This document shows positions 23,522 through 32,367 of a stretch of 64,000 nucleotides of DNA, one piece after another (position 1 is the first letter of the stretch; every line of letters starts with the position of its first letter). The notes under the pieces are model-generated. The model ran no database searches. It had not been told where the DNA came from and was given only the letters and a program-made list of their open reading frames with translations. Source of the stretch: Streptomyces sp. HUAS YS2. Lineage in GTDB: Bacteria > Actinomycetota > Actinomycetes > Streptomycetales > Streptomycetaceae. The stretch is taken from contig NZ_CP137573.1 of the NCBI RefSeq assembly GCF_033343995.1, forward strand, positions 2,823,001 through 2,887,000, written 5' to 3'. The translations under genes were made by a program, and so were the position numbers.

Positions 23522-24790
23522 ATGGCGGCAGGCGCCCCCCGGATCTTCGTCTCGCACCTCGCCGGTTCCCAGGTCTTCGACCCCAACGGCGACCAGGTGG
23601 GCCGGGTCCGCGACCTCGTCGCCATGCTCCGCGTCGGCCGCCGCCCGCCCCGGCTGCTCGGCATGGTCGTCGAGGTGCTCAGCCGGCGCCGGATCTTCGT
23701 GCCCATGACCCGGATCACGGGCGTCGAGTCCGGCCAGGTGATCACGACCGGTGTGGTCAACATGCGGCGCTTCGAGCAGCGCCCGACCGAGCGGCTGGTG
23801 CTCGGCGAGCTGCTCGACCGGCGCGTCCGGCTGGTGGAGACGGACGAGGAGGTCACCGTCCTCGACGTGGCCATCCAGCAGCTGCCGGCCCGCCGCGACT
23901 GGGAGATCGACAAGGTCTTCGTCCGGCGCGGCAAGGGCGGGGTGCTGAGCCGCAAGGGCGAGACGCTGACCGTCGAGTGGTCGGCGGTGACCGGCTTCTC
24001 GCTGGAGGAGGGCGCGCAGGGCGCCGAGAGCCTGGTCGCCACCTTCGAGCGGATGCGCCCGGCCGACCTCGCCAACGTGCTGCACCACCTCTCCCCGAAG
24101 CGGCGCGCCGAGGTCGCCGCCGCGCTCGACGACGACCGGCTCGCCGACGTCCTGGAGGAGCTGCCGGAGGACGACCAGGTCGAGATCCTCGGCAAGCTCA
24201 AGGAGGAGCGGGCCGCGGACGTCCTGGAGGCCATGGACCCGGACGACGCGGCGGACCTGCTCTCCGAGCTGCCCGAGGAGGACAAGGAGCGGCTGCTGAC
24301 GCTGATGCGGCCGGACGACGCCGCCGACGTGCGCCGCCTGATGTCGTACGAGGAGCGGACCGCGGGCGGCCTGATGACCACCGAGCCGATCGTGCTGCGG
24401 CCGGACGCCACGGTCGCCGACGCGCTCGCCCGGGTGCGCCAGCAGGACCTCTCCCCCGCGCTCGCCGCCCAGGTGTACGTGTGCCGGCCGCCGGACGAGA
24501 CGCCGACCGGCAAGTACCTCGGCACCGTGCACTTCCAGCGGCTGCTCCGGGACCCGCCGTTCACGCTCGTCAGCGCGCTCCTGGACAGCGACCTGCCGCC
24601 GCTCGCCCCGGACACCCCGCTGCCCGCCGTGACCGGCTATCTCGCCGCGTACAACATGGTCGCGGCGCCGGTGGTGGACGAGAGCGGCTCGCTGCTCGGC
24701 GCGGTGACCGTCGACGACGTGCTCGACCACCTGCTGCCGGAGGACTGGCGGGAGACGGACTTCCTGACGGAGGGGGTGTCCCATGGCTGA
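23522..24790 (+). CDS. PRC-barrel/MgtE_N/CBS domain protein without transporter domain
   Basis: A 422-residue cytoplasmic protein. Residues 5-140 contain PRC-barrel-like repeats (FDPNGDQVGRVRDLV, and RRDWEIDKVFVRRG). The middle holds an MgtE N-terminal helical superhelix (LANVLHHLSPKRRAEVAAAL, then DLLSELPEEDKERLL), and the end two CBS domains with LMTTEPIVLRPDATVADAL. The MgtE membrane pore is absent. ATG at 23522 is chosen because GGAGGAGG sits 8 nt upstream, inside a longer frame starting at 23504. It overlaps the DUF1003 gene by 8 nt. It matches Rv1232c by order. A Mg2+ or nucleotide sensing role is inferred. Confidence 0.88.
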   Translation: MAAGAPRIFVSHLAGSQVFDPNGDQVGRVRDLVAMLRVGRRPPRLLGMVVEVLSRRRIFVPMTRITGVESGQVITTGVVNMRRFEQRPTERLVLGELLDRRVRLVETDEEVTVLDVAIQQLPARRDWEIDKVFVRRGKGGVLSRKGETLTVEWSAVTGFSLEEGAQGAESLVATFERMRPADLANVLHHLSPKRRAEVAAALDDDRLADVLEELPEDDQVEILGKLKEERAADVLEAMDPDDAADLLSELPEEDKERLLTLMRPDDAADVRRLMSYEERTAGGLMTTEPIVLRPDATVADALARVRQQDLSPALAAQVYVCRPPDETPTGKYLGTVHFQRLLRDPPFTLVSALLDSDLPPLAPDTPLPAVTGYLAAYNMVAAPVVDESGSLLGAVTVDDVLDHLLPEDWRETDFLTEGVSHG

Positions 24791-25337
24791 GCGTGCCCAG
24801 GAGCGGGACCGGGAGCGGTCCTTGCCGCGTATCCGGCTCGACCTGCCGCGCGAGCGGCGGGTGCGGCTGCTGCCGGAGTACGACCCGGAGGCCTTCGGCC
24901 GGCTCTCGGAGCGGATCGCCCGCTTCCTCGGCACGGGCAGGTTCCTGGTCTGGATGACGCTGACGGTCATCGTCTGGATCGGGTGGAACGTGTTCGCGCC
25001 GCCCTCGCTGCGGTTCGACGAGTATCCGTTCATCTTCCTGACCCTGGCCCTGTCGCTGCAGGCCTCGTACGCGGCCCCGCTGATCCTGCTCGCGCAGAAC
25101 CGGCAGGACGACCGGGACCGGGTCAACCTGGAGCAGGACCGCAAGCAGAACGAGCGGTCGATCGCCGACACCGAGTACCTGACCAGGGAGATCGCGGCGC
25201 TGCGGATGGGCCTCGGTGAGGTCGCGACCCGGGACTGGATCCGCTCGGAGCTCCAGGACCTGCTCAAGGACCTGGAGGGCCGCCGGGATCTATTCCCGCC
25301 GGACGGCAATCCCCGGAGTGACGTACCCGACCGCTGA
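24783..25337 (+). CDS. DUF1003 membrane protein
   Basis: A 184-residue protein of the DUF1003 family with two transmembrane helices (FLVWMTLTVIVWIGWNVF and FIFLTLALSLQASYAAPLILL) and the diagnostic polar stretch QNRQDDRDRVNLEQDRKQN just after them. N- and C-termini are hydrophilic and probably cytoplasmic. It overlaps the preceding CBS gene by 8 nt, so translational coupling is expected, and lies 44 nt before mrp. The family function is unknown; association with the Mg-sensing-like protein suggests a joint membrane complex. Confidence 0.9.
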   Translation: MAERAQERDRERSLPRIRLDLPRERRVRLLPEYDPEAFGRLSERIARFLGTGRFLVWMTLTVIVWIGWNVFAPPSLRFDEYPFIFLTLALSLQASYAAPLILLAQNRQDDRDRVNLEQDRKQNERSIADTEYLTREIAALRMGLGEVATRDWIRSELQDLLKDLEGRRDLFPPDGNPRSDVPDR

Positions 25338-25381
25338 CGGGGCTTTCCGGGGCCGGTGGTCGGCGCCGTACCATCGTCCGT

Positions 25382-26515
25382 ATGGCTACGGAAGACGCGG
25401 TGCTCGAAGCACTGGCGACGGTGAACGACCCCGAGATCAACAAACCGATCACCGAGCTCGGCATGGTCAAGTCGGTGGAGATCGGAGACGACGGCAAGGT
25501 CGCCGTCACGGTCTACCTCACCGTCTCCGGCTGCCCGATGCGCGACACGATCACCCAGCGCGTGACGGACGCCGTCTCCCGCGTCGAGGGCGTGACCGGC
25601 GTCGACGTCTCGCTCGACGTGATGAGCGACGAACAGCGCAAGGAGCTGGCGGCGGCGCTGCGCGGCACCACCGCCGAGCGCGAGGTGCCGTTCGCGAAGC
25701 CCGGCTCGCTGACCCGGGTGTACGCGGTCGCCTCCGGCAAGGGTGGCGTCGGCAAGTCCTCCGTGACCGTGAACCTGGCCGCCGCGATGGCGGCGGACGG
25801 CCTGAAGGTCGGCGTCGTCGACGCGGACATCTACGGCCACAGCGTGCCGCGGATGCTGGGCGTGGACGGGCGTCCGACCCAGGTCGAGAACATGATCATG
25901 CCGCCGTCCGCGAACGGTGTGAAGGTCATCTCCATCGGCATGTTCACCCCGGGCAACGCGCCGGTCGTGTGGCGCGGCCCGATGCTGCACCGCGCGCTCC
26001 AGCAGTTCCTCGCGGACGTGTACTGGGGCGACCTGGACGTCCTGCTGCTCGACCTGCCCCCGGGCACGGGCGACATCGCGATCTCGGTCGCGCAGCTGGT
26101 GCCGAACGCGGAGATCCTGGTGGTCACGACGCCTCAGCAGGCCGCCGCGGAGGTCGCGGAGCGGGCCGGCTCGATCGCCGTCCAGACCCACCAGAAGATC
26201 GTCGGCGTCGTCGAGAACATGTCCGGGCTGCCGTGTCCGCACTGCGACGAGATGGTCGACGTGTTCGGCACGGGCGGCGGCCAGAAGGTCGCTGACGGCC
26301 TGACGAAGACCACCGGCGCGACGGTGCCGGTGCTCGGCTCGATCCCGATCGACGTCCGCCTGCGCGAAGGCGGCGACGAGGGCAAGCCGGTCGTCATCAC
26401 CGACCCCGACTCCCCGGCGGGCTCCGCCCTCCGCGCCATCGCCGGCAAGCTCGGCGGCCGCCAGCGAGGCCTCTCCGGCATGAGCCTGGGCATCACCCCG
26501 AAGAACAAGTTCTGA
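25382..26515 (+). CDS. mrp: Mrp/ApbC Fe-S cluster carrier ATPase
   Basis: A 377-residue cytoplasmic P-loop protein that holds and transfers iron-sulfur clusters. An N-terminal MIP18/DUF59-like domain (NDPEINKPITELGMVKSVEI, C in SGCPM) precedes the deviant Walker A GKGGVGKSS (about 119), then LLLDLPPGTGD (Walker B/switch) and the cluster-binding CPHC (about 283). Length is normal for actinobacterial Mrp. ATG at 25382 follows immediately after the DUF1003 gene. Neighbours match the Rv1229c-Rv1233c region. A terminator hairpin follows the stop codon. Confidence 0.95.
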   Translation: MATEDAVLEALATVNDPEINKPITELGMVKSVEIGDDGKVAVTVYLTVSGCPMRDTITQRVTDAVSRVEGVTGVDVSLDVMSDEQRKELAAALRGTTAEREVPFAKPGSLTRVYAVASGKGGVGKSSVTVNLAAAMAADGLKVGVVDADIYGHSVPRMLGVDGRPTQVENMIMPPSANGVKVISIGMFTPGNAPVVWRGPMLHRALQQFLADVYWGDLDVLLLDLPPGTGDIAISVAQLVPNAEILVVTTPQQAAAEVAERAGSIAVQTHQKIVGVVENMSGLPCPHCDEMVDVFGTGGGQKVADGLTKTTGATVPVLGSIPIDVRLREGGDEGKPVVITDPDSPAGSALRAIAGKLGGRQRGLSGMSLGITPKNKF

Positions 26516-26521
26516 CGTACT

Positions 26522-26552
26522 GAAGGGGCACCCCGAACCGGGGTGCCCCTTC
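26522..26552. terminator. Terminator after mrp
   Basis: A perfect 13-bp stem (26522-26534 with 26540-26552) and a GAACC loop followed by TGTG, directly behind the mrp stop and before the end of the convergent gene at 26567. It may serve both. Confidence 0.85.
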
Positions 26553-26566
26553 TGTGCGTCCTGCCG

Positions 26567-27196
26567 TCAGGCGTAGAGCCCGAGGTCGGCGACCTGGGCG
26601 AAGGCCAGGCCGTAGGCGCTCATGCCGCGCCCGTACGCGCCGAGGTGGACGCCCGCGGACGTCGTGCCCGCCAGGATCCAGCCGAACTCCGACTCGCGGT
26701 ACGCGAACGGCATCGGGACGCCGTCCACCGGGAGCGACAGCGAGGACCACTCCGGTCCGTCCAGGTCGTCGGCCAGCTCGAACGCCGCCTCCGTCTGCTG
26801 CTCCAGCCAGTCGTCCCGCAGCGCGTGGTCCAGCTGCGGGGGCCACGTGTAGGCCAGCAGGCCCGAGCCGGCCAGCCAGGCCGCCGAGGACACCGTGGTG
26901 GCGTCCAGCACCCCCGTACCGTCCCCCGAGCGCCGTACCGGGCTCGCGGCGACCGTGACGACCACCGCGAAACGCTCCTTCTCGGCGCCGCCCGCGTCGG
27001 ACTTTATCGACGGCTCGTCGCCGTGGCCCAGGGAACCGTGCTGCACGGTCCCGTCGGCGGCGGTGCCGAGCTGCATCAGCCAGCGCGGCCCGGTGAAGGC
27101 CTCGTCCAGCCCGTACCAGGCGAACGGGGCGCGCAGGAAGCCCTCGGCCGTACGCCGGGCCGCGGGCACCCCCTCCACCCGACTCGTCGTCTCCAT
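26567..27196 (-). CDS. Conserved hypothetical protein
   Basis: A 209-residue soluble protein with several tryptophans and beta-rich segments (FAVVVTVAASPVRRSGDGT, in part; WLAGSGLLAYTWPP; EFGWILAGTTSAGVHLGAYG). No cysteines, signal peptide or membrane helix are visible. It is convergent with mrp and 99 nt downstream of tatB on the same strand. I do not recognise the family. The C-terminus (SAYGLAFAQVADLGLYA) and conserved aromatic spacing suggest a compact single domain. Confidence 0.65.
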   Translation of the reverse strand: METTSRVEGVPAARRTAEGFLRAPFAWYGLDEAFTGPRWLMQLGTAADGTVQHGSLGHGDEPSIKSDAGGAEKERFAVVVTVAASPVRRSGDGTGVLDATTVSSAAWLAGSGLLAYTWPPQLDHALRDDWLEQQTEAAFELADDLDGPEWSSLSLPVDGVPMPFAYRESEFGWILAGTTSAGVHLGAYGRGMSAYGLAFAQVADLGLYA

Positions 27197-27295
27197 ACTC
27201 CGGCCGCCTCCTCGATCTTTCGTGTCCGCATCAACGGACGACAGTCGAGGATAGCCATCCCGTCGCGGCCGTCAGGGATTTGACGGCCGGACGGG

Positions 27296-27736
27296 TCAGG
27301 TGGCGTCGGCGTCGAACGGCGGGCGGTCGCCCCCGTCGGGCTTGTCGGTCTTCTTCGTCAGGTCCGGCGAGCCGTTGACCGCGGCCGGTACGGACGACGG
27401 CTCGGGCTCGGTGGAGTTCACCGCGTCGGCGACGTCGTTCATCTCCTTGCGGAGGTCGAAGCTGTCGCGGAGGTCCTTGAGCTCCTTGAGGTCGCCGTCC
27501 TTCTCGAGCTGCTTGCGCAGGTACGTCTTCGGGTTCAGGTCCTCGAACTCGAAGTCCTTGAACTCGGGCCCGAGCTCGCTGCGGATGTCCTGCTTGGCGC
27601 TCTCGGAGAAGCTCCGGACCTTGCGGATGAAGCCCGCCACGTCCTGGATGACCTTCGGCAGCTTGTCCGGGCCGAAAATCAGCACGGCGAGGACAACGAG
27701 CGTCGCCAGCTCGAGTATGCCGATGTCGTTGAACAC
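27296..27736 (-). CDS. tatB: Sec-independent translocase protein TatB
   Basis: A 146-residue component of the twin-arginine export system. The single N-terminal transmembrane helix (IGILELATLVVLAVLIF) ends in FGPDKLPKVI, the hinge typical of TatB, followed by an amphipathic helix (AGFIRKVRSFSESAK) and an acidic, disordered C-terminus. It works with TatA and TatC, which are not in this window. It lies 89 nt downstream of htrA in the same direction, as in the mycobacterial sigE-rseA-htrA-tatB locus, so export capacity is tied to envelope stress. Confidence 0.95.
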   Translation of the reverse strand: MFNDIGILELATLVVLAVLIFGPDKLPKVIQDVAGFIRKVRSFSESAKQDIRSELGPEFKDFEFEDLNPKTYLRKQLEKDGDLKELKDLRDSFDLRKEMNDVADAVNSTEPEPSSVPAAVNGSPDLTKKTDKPDGGDRPPFDADAT

Positions 27737-27825
27737 CTTGCTGCTCCTTCAGGGGGTCCGGGCCCGGTCCACGGTACCCGCCGAAACTGTCGGCGCGGTA
27801 CCTTGCGACGTCCGCGACATGGCGC

Positions 27826-29661
27826 TCAGGTGCCCTGCGCGGAACCGAGCGTCAACGACTTGGCCAGCTCGTTGCCCCCGCGCAGCAGCGTCAGCTCCAG
27901 CCGGTCGCCGGGCCGGTGGGCGCGGATCTTCACGATCAGCTCCTCGCCGTTGTGCACCCGCTGCCCGTCGACCTTGGTGATGACGTCGCCGGGGCGGATG
28001 CCCGCCTTCGCGGCCGGGCCGCCGGGCGTGACGGCCGGGCTGTTGTCCTTGCCCTTCTCGCCGACCTTGGCTCCGTCGCCGTCGTACTGCATGTCGAGGC
28101 TCACACCGATGACGGGGTGGGTGGCCTTGCCGGTGTTGATCAGCTCCTCGGCGACGCGCTTGCCCTGGTTGATCGGGATGGCGAAGCCGAGGCCGATGGA
28201 GCCGGACTGGCCGCTGGTCGGGCTGGAGCCGTTCCCGGCGGCGCGTATGGCGCTGTTGATGCCGATGACCCGGGCCTTGGAGTCGACCAGCGGGCCGCCG
28301 GAGTTGCCGGGGTTGATCGGCGCGTCGGTCTGCAGGGCGTCGACGTAGCTGATGTCGCTGCCGTCGCCCTTCTCGCCGCCGGCGGTGATCGGCCGCTCCT
28401 TGGCGCTGATGATGCCGGAGGTGACGGTGTTCTGGAGGTCGAACGGGGCGCCGATGGCCACGACCGGGTCGCCGACGCGGACGTTGTCGGAGTTCCCGAG
28501 CGGCAGCGGCTTGAGGTTGGACACGCCGCTGACCTTCACGACCGCGAGGTCGTAGCCGCTGTCCTTGCCGACGAGCTTCGCCTCGGCCGTCTCGCCGCCG
28601 CTGAAGGTCACCGAGATGTCGCCGGCGCTGCCGGCCGGGTCGACGACGTGGTTGTTGGTGAGGATGTGGCCCTGGTCGTCGAGCACGAAGCCCGTGCCGG
28701 TGCCGGAGGAGCCGCCGCCCTTCACGTGGATGGTGACGACGCTGGGCAGCGCGCTCGCGGCGATGCCGGCGACGCTGTCCGGCGCGCGGCCGGTGTCCTC
28801 GGCCTCGGCCTGCGGGAGCTCGATGGTGGTGAGGCCGCCGTTGCGCTCGATGTACGCGCCGACTCCGCCGCCGACGATGCCGGTGGCGAGCGCGATGACG
28901 AGCGCGCCGACGAAGCCGATGCCGCGGCGGGCCTTCGAGGACGGGACGGCCGCCGCGGGCGGCGTCGCCAGGCCGGCGGGCGTGCTCCACGGGTCGTACT
29001 GCACCCATGGCGAGGCTGCGGTCACGGGCGCGGGGGCAGCGGCGGGCATCGGGGCGGGCGGCTGCGGCGGCACGGGGGCGGGCGGCTGCGGCGGCACGGG
29101 CCCCGGGCCCTGCGGCGGGGCGGGGGGCTGGCCCTGCGGCGGTACAGGGGGCTGGCCCTGCGGCGGGACGGGCCGCTGGACGGGCGGGGCGGGCGCCCAG
29201 GGGCCGGGGCCGCCGTAGGGCGGGGTGCGGTACTCGTCCGGCTGGTGCAGCGGCTGCCCGGCCGGTCGGTACGGCTCCGAGACCGGCACGGCGTCGACGT
29301 CGGCATCCGTGACGGGGACGGGCTCGGGCTGCTCCGGAGCGGGTACGGGCTCCGGCACAGGCTCCGGTGCGGGCGTCTTCTCCAGGCTGGTGGTCGCCGT
29401 CTGCGGCTGCGGGGCCGCGTCGGCGGGCTCCGCAGCCGGGGCCGCGACGCTCTCCGGTGCCTCCGGCGCCTGAGCGGCCGGGGCTGCCAGGGTGAAGTCG
29501 CCGTCCGTGTCCGAGGCGGGGGCGGGCTCGGGCGCGGGCTCCGGCGGCGTGTCGGCCGCCGGTTCCGGTATCGCGGGCTCCGCCCCTGCCTCCGGCGCGG
29601 GTGCACTCGTCGGCCGGCTCCACCACTTCGGCTTCCGGCCGGTCGTCTTCCCGTCGTCCAT
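27826..29661 (-). CDS. htrA: HtrA-type trypsin-like serine protease with PDZ domain
   Basis: A 611-residue membrane-anchored protease. Residues 1-240 are a Pro/Gln/Ala-rich cytoplasmic region with PPQGQPP repeats; a transmembrane helix follows (about 251-275); then the trypsin-like domain with catalytic His (LTNNHVV, about 336), Asp (YDLAVVKV, about 372) and Ser (GNSGGP, about 452), and a C-terminal PDZ domain (about 500-600, AGIRPGDVITKV). It degrades or refolds damaged extracytoplasmic proteins. ATG at 29661 follows GGGGAGAGC. It lies 75 nt after the anti-sigma gene and before tatB, the mycobacterial order Rv1221-Rv1224. Confidence 0.95.
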   Translation of the reverse strand: MDDGKTTGRKPKWWSRPTSAPAPEAGAEPAIPEPAADTPPEPAPEPAPASDTDGDFTLAAPAAQAPEAPESVAAPAAEPADAAPQPQTATTSLEKTPAPEPVPEPVPAPEQPEPVPVTDADVDAVPVSEPYRPAGQPLHQPDEYRTPPYGGPGPWAPAPPVQRPVPPQGQPPVPPQGQPPAPPQGPGPVPPQPPAPVPPQPPAPMPAAAPAPVTAASPWVQYDPWSTPAGLATPPAAAVPSSKARRGIGFVGALVIALATGIVGGGVGAYIERNGGLTTIELPQAEAEDTGRAPDSVAGIAASALPSVVTIHVKGGGSSGTGTGFVLDDQGHILTNNHVVDPAGSAGDISVTFSGGETAEAKLVGKDSGYDLAVVKVSGVSNLKPLPLGNSDNVRVGDPVVAIGAPFDLQNTVTSGIISAKERPITAGGEKGDGSDISYVDALQTDAPINPGNSGGPLVDSKARVIGINSAIRAAGNGSSPTSGQSGSIGLGFAIPINQGKRVAEELINTGKATHPVIGVSLDMQYDGDGAKVGEKGKDNSPAVTPGGPAAKAGIRPGDVITKVDGQRVHNGEELIVKIRAHRPGDRLELTLLRGGNELAKSLTLGSAQGT

Positions 29662-29736
29662 GCTCTCCCCGTAACAGCGTGCCTGTCCGCGCCCGTCCCG
29701 GCGGGCGCCCCTGCCGAGGATTCAATCAGGTCCCGC

Positions 29737-30654
29737 TCAGCGGGGGGACGGGAGCGGGTCGCTCGGCCGGGTCGGAGCGGTCAGTCGGGTCGGTTCGGGG
29801 GTCGCGGTCGGCGGGAACGCGGGTGCGAACGCCGACTGGAGCGCGGACCCGGTGGGCCGTATCAGCGGGGACAGCCCGAGCAGCGGGGTGGCCGGGGCCT
29901 GGAGCTGCACGGTCGTGGCCGCGTTGATCCGGGCCGCGTTGAGCATGGCCGGGGTCGGCCGCTCCGCGGACCGGGCGCTGCGGTTCGTCGGTGTACCGAC
30001 CGTGACGCCGGTGCCGGTGCCGGTAACGGTGCCGGTGCTGCCCGTACCCGTACCGGCGCCTTGGGCGCCGCCGCCGGACCGCAGCGGGGTCACCGAGGCG
30101 CCGGTGCCTTCTCCGCGCGCGTTCGCCTCGACGGCAGCCTCCAGCGGCAGCGCGCCGCCGAGGGCGATCGCCGCGAAGGACACCGCGCTGGCCGCCGCGA
30201 AGGCGAACCGCCGGCCGCGCCACGCTGAGCGGTCCTGGGCGGGCCGCCCGACCTCGTGGATGCGGAAGCCGGAGTACGGATCGACCGGGGCTGCGGTGGC
30301 GAAACCGTCCGTACGGACGCCGCCGACGCCGTCGCCGCGGACGCCGAAGATCCCGCCGACGGCGTCGAAGGGCCCTCGGCCCCCGCCGTCACCGCCCGGG
30401 TCGCCCGGTCCGCCGGGCAGTCCTTGAAGGCGCGCGAGCAGCCCCTCGGAGGGGGGAGGCGGCGCGGCCTGCGCGAACACGTTCTTGAGGCTGCGCTGGG
30501 CGTCGGCCTCGGCCTTGCACTTGGGACACGTCGCGAGGTGGGCGAGGACCCGCTCGCGGGCGTCATGACCGAGTTCGCCGTCGACGAGCGCGGCGAGCCG
30601 GTCCCCCAGGTGGTGTTCCACGGGGGTGGGGCCTGACGGGCTGGAGCTGCTCAC
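29737..30654 (-). CDS. Zinc anti-sigma factor (zf-HC2) controlling the adjacent ECF sigma
   Basis: A 305-residue single-pass membrane anti-sigma factor. The cytoplasmic N-terminus has the zinc motif HLATCPKC (about residues 39-46) with upstream [16 protein letters not shown], typical of ZAS/RseA-type proteins. A transmembrane segment ([18 protein letters not shown], about 147-165) separates it from a long Thr/Gly/Pro-rich extracytoplasmic part. The start GTG overlaps the sigma stop by 4 nt, so translation is coupled. By synteny it corresponds to mycobacterial RseA (Rv1222), though that protein is much shorter and its release mechanism may differ. Confidence 0.9.
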   Translation of the reverse strand: MSSSSPSGPTPVEHHLGDRLAALVDGELGHDARERVLAHLATCPKCKAEADAQRSLKNVFAQAAPPPPSEGLLARLQGLPGGPGDPGGDGGGRGPFDAVGGIFGVRGDGVGGVRTDGFATAAPVDPYSGFRIHEVGRPAQDRSAWRGRRFAFAAASAVSFAAIALGGALPLEAAVEANARGEGTGASVTPLRSGGGAQGAGTGTGSTGTVTGTGTGVTVGTPTNRSARSAERPTPAMLNAARINAATTVQLQAPATPLLGLSPLIRPTGSALQSAFAPAFPPTATPEPTRLTAPTRPSDPLPSPR

Positions 30655-31409
30655 GCGGTTCCGCCCTCCCAGCCGACGGCGGCGTACGCGCGCTCCGCGC
30701 GGGCCTCCGGGGAACGGTGCTGCAGGGCCTTGCGCAGGTGGGACCGGCCGCGGTGGATGCGGCTGCGGACGGTGCCGAGCTTCACGCCCAGGGTCGCGGC
30801 GATCTCCTCGTACGACAGGCCCTCGATGTCACAGAGGACGACCGCGGCACGGAACTCGGGCGCGAGGGTGTCCAGCGCCTGCTGCACGTCCGCGTCGAAG
30901 TGGGTGTCGTTGAACGCCTGCTGCGGGGACGGCTCGCGGCTGGGCAGCCGCTCCGCCGCGTCGTCGCCGAGCGCGTCGAACCGGATGCGCTGCTTGCGGC
31001 GGACCATGTCGAGGAACAGGTTCGTGGTGATGCGGTGCAGCCAGCCCTCGAAGGTGCCGGGCGTGTACGTCGACAGCGAGCGGAAGACCCGGACGAAGAC
31101 CTCCTGCGTGAGGTCCTCGGCGTCGTGCTGATTGCCGGTGAGGCGGTAGGCGAGACGGTAGACGCGGCCACTGTGCGTGCTGACGATCTCCTCCCATGTG
31201 GGCGGAGTCCACGCCTGCGATTCCGCGTCCGTGGCGAAGGTCGCGGTGGTGGGTGCGGAGTCGGCGGTGCGGAAACGGTCAGCGGTGTCGGTCACGGATT
31301 TCGGCTCACCCGCCGACCTGAGAAGACGCCGAAGCACTCCTCCCCGATCCACAGGCGCAGCCGCACCTCCCCTGTCGGCTCTGGTGGTGTCCAGTGGAGC
31401 CCCTACCAT
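30651..31409 (-). CDS. sigE: ECF RNA polymerase sigma factor, SigE type
   Basis: A 252-residue sigma factor (from ATG at 31409) with a roughly 70-residue N-terminal extension, region 2 ([18 protein letters not shown]) and region 4 HTH ([20 protein letters not shown]). It directs core polymerase to envelope-stress promoters. An upstream ATG at 31490 has a better ribosome site (GGGGGAG) and fits the predicted promoter, giving 279 residues; GTG at 31295 is a further option. Multiple starts are also known for M. tuberculosis SigE. Downstream neighbours are its anti-sigma, HtrA and TatB. It is not the orthologue of S. coelicolor SigE of the cse operon. Confidence 0.9.
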   Translation of the reverse strand: MVGAPLDTTRADRGGAAAPVDRGGVLRRLLRSAGEPKSVTDTADRFRTADSAPTTATFATDAESQAWTPPTWEEIVSTHSGRVYRLAYRLTGNQHDAEDLTQEVFVRVFRSLSTYTPGTFEGWLHRITTNLFLDMVRRKQRIRFDALGDDAAERLPSREPSPQQAFNDTHFDADVQQALDTLAPEFRAAVVLCDIEGLSYEEIAATLGVKLGTVRSRIHRGRSHLRKALQHRSPEARAERAYAAVGWEGGTA

Positions 31410-31524
31410 AGCCACCCCGTCCGTTAGCTCCGGATAAGAATCTTTACGCGAATTTGGGGCCTGCTCGCGGGCCACCGCGTGTCGTGCCATCCGCTCCCCC
31501 CGGTTCTCTCCCCCGCCCCTTATC

Positions 31525-31550
31525 AACGCCCGGTCCCATCTGCGGGTTCC
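31525..31550 (-). promoter_or_regulatory. ECF-type promoter upstream of sigE
   Basis: On the minus strand GGGAAC (ending at 31546) and GTT (31527-31525) are separated by exactly 18 nt after GGAAC, the spacing of sigma-R/sigma-E-type promoters. The predicted start (about 31516) leaves a short leader with GGGGGAG before ATG 31490. It suggests autoregulation of the sigma gene. The same gap holds a -10-like TACAGT (31564-31569) for the divergent methyltransferase. Confidence 0.65.
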
Positions 31551-31604
31551 CACGCGCAGCGGATACAGTCACCGTTGCGCCAACTACGGGGACAGGAGAG
31601 GGCC

Positions 31605-32240
31605 ATTACCGCCAACCGGCAGACGAGCTGGGCGTTCGCCGACGCCTACGTCGCCGAGGACGAAGCGCTGCGCTGGGCCCGTGCGCGGGCCCGGGAGGCA
31701 GGGCTGCCCTCGGTGTCGCCGGGCACCGGCGCCGCACTGCGGCTGCTCGCGGCCACGGCGGACGCGAAGGCGGTGGCCGAGATCGGTACCGGTACGGGCG
31801 TGTCGGGGATCTACCTGCTGCACGGGATGCGGCCGGACGGGGTCCTGACCACGGTGGATCTGGAGCCGGAGCGGCAGCAGTTCGCGAAGACGGCGTTCCG
31901 GGCGGCGGGTTTCGCGGGGAACCGGGCGCGGTTCATCCCCGGCCGCGCGCTCGACGTGTTGCCGCGGCTCGCGGACGGCGGGTACGACCTGGTGTTCTGC
32001 GACGGCGACCGGCTGGAGTGCCTGGACTACCTCGCTGAATCGTTGCGCCTGCTGCGGCCGGGCGGGCTGGTCTGCTTCGAGGGCATGTTCGCGGACGGCC
32101 GGACGGTGGACTCTGCGGCACAACCGGCGGAGGTGCTGCGAGTGCGCGAGCTGTTGCGCGCGATCCGGGAGAGCCAGGAGCTGCTGCCCTCACTGCTGCC
32201 GGTGGGCGACGGCCTGCTGTGCGCGGTGCGCCGGCCGTAG
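31605..32240 (+). CDS. SAM-dependent O-methyltransferase with probable ATT start
   Basis: A 211-residue class I methyltransferase of the catechol/caffeoyl-CoA type. The SAM site VAEIGTGTGVSG follows a helical N-terminus (RQTSWAFADAYVAEDEALRWA in part); YDLVFCDGDR and LRPGGLVCFEG are later strands. It is divergent from sigE as Rv1220c is from mycobacterial sigE. Homology begins near TANRQTSW, where no ATG, GTG or TTG fits; ATT at 31605 follows AGGAGAG by a normal spacing. Upstream alternatives are a TTG at 31575 without a ribosome site and distant ATGs in the promoter region. Substrate unknown. Confidence 0.85.
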   Translation: MTANRQTSWAFADAYVAEDEALRWARARAREAGLPSVSPGTGAALRLLAATADAKAVAEIGTGTGVSGIYLLHGMRPDGVLTTVDLEPERQQFAKTAFRAAGFAGNRARFIPGRALDVLPRLADGGYDLVFCDGDRLECLDYLAESLRLLRPGGLVCFEGMFADGRTVDSAAQPAEVLRVRELLRAIRESQELLPSLLPVGDGLLCAVRRP

Positions 32241-32303
32241 AGGGGCAGCGGGTAGGGGCGGCTCGGCGGCCTCAGCCGCGCAAGGCTCCGAACGCCTGAG
32301 ACG

Positions 32304-32345
32304 CCACTGCCCCGGCGCGGTGGTGAGACCTTGCCGGGGCAGTGG
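32304..32345. terminator. Bidirectional terminator between O-methyltransferase and DUF3117 genes
   Basis: A perfect 13-bp inverted repeat (32304-32316 with 32333-32345) around a 16-nt loop between two convergent genes. Confidence 0.75.
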
Positions 32346-32367
32346 GAAATCGTGGGCGCGTATCGCG

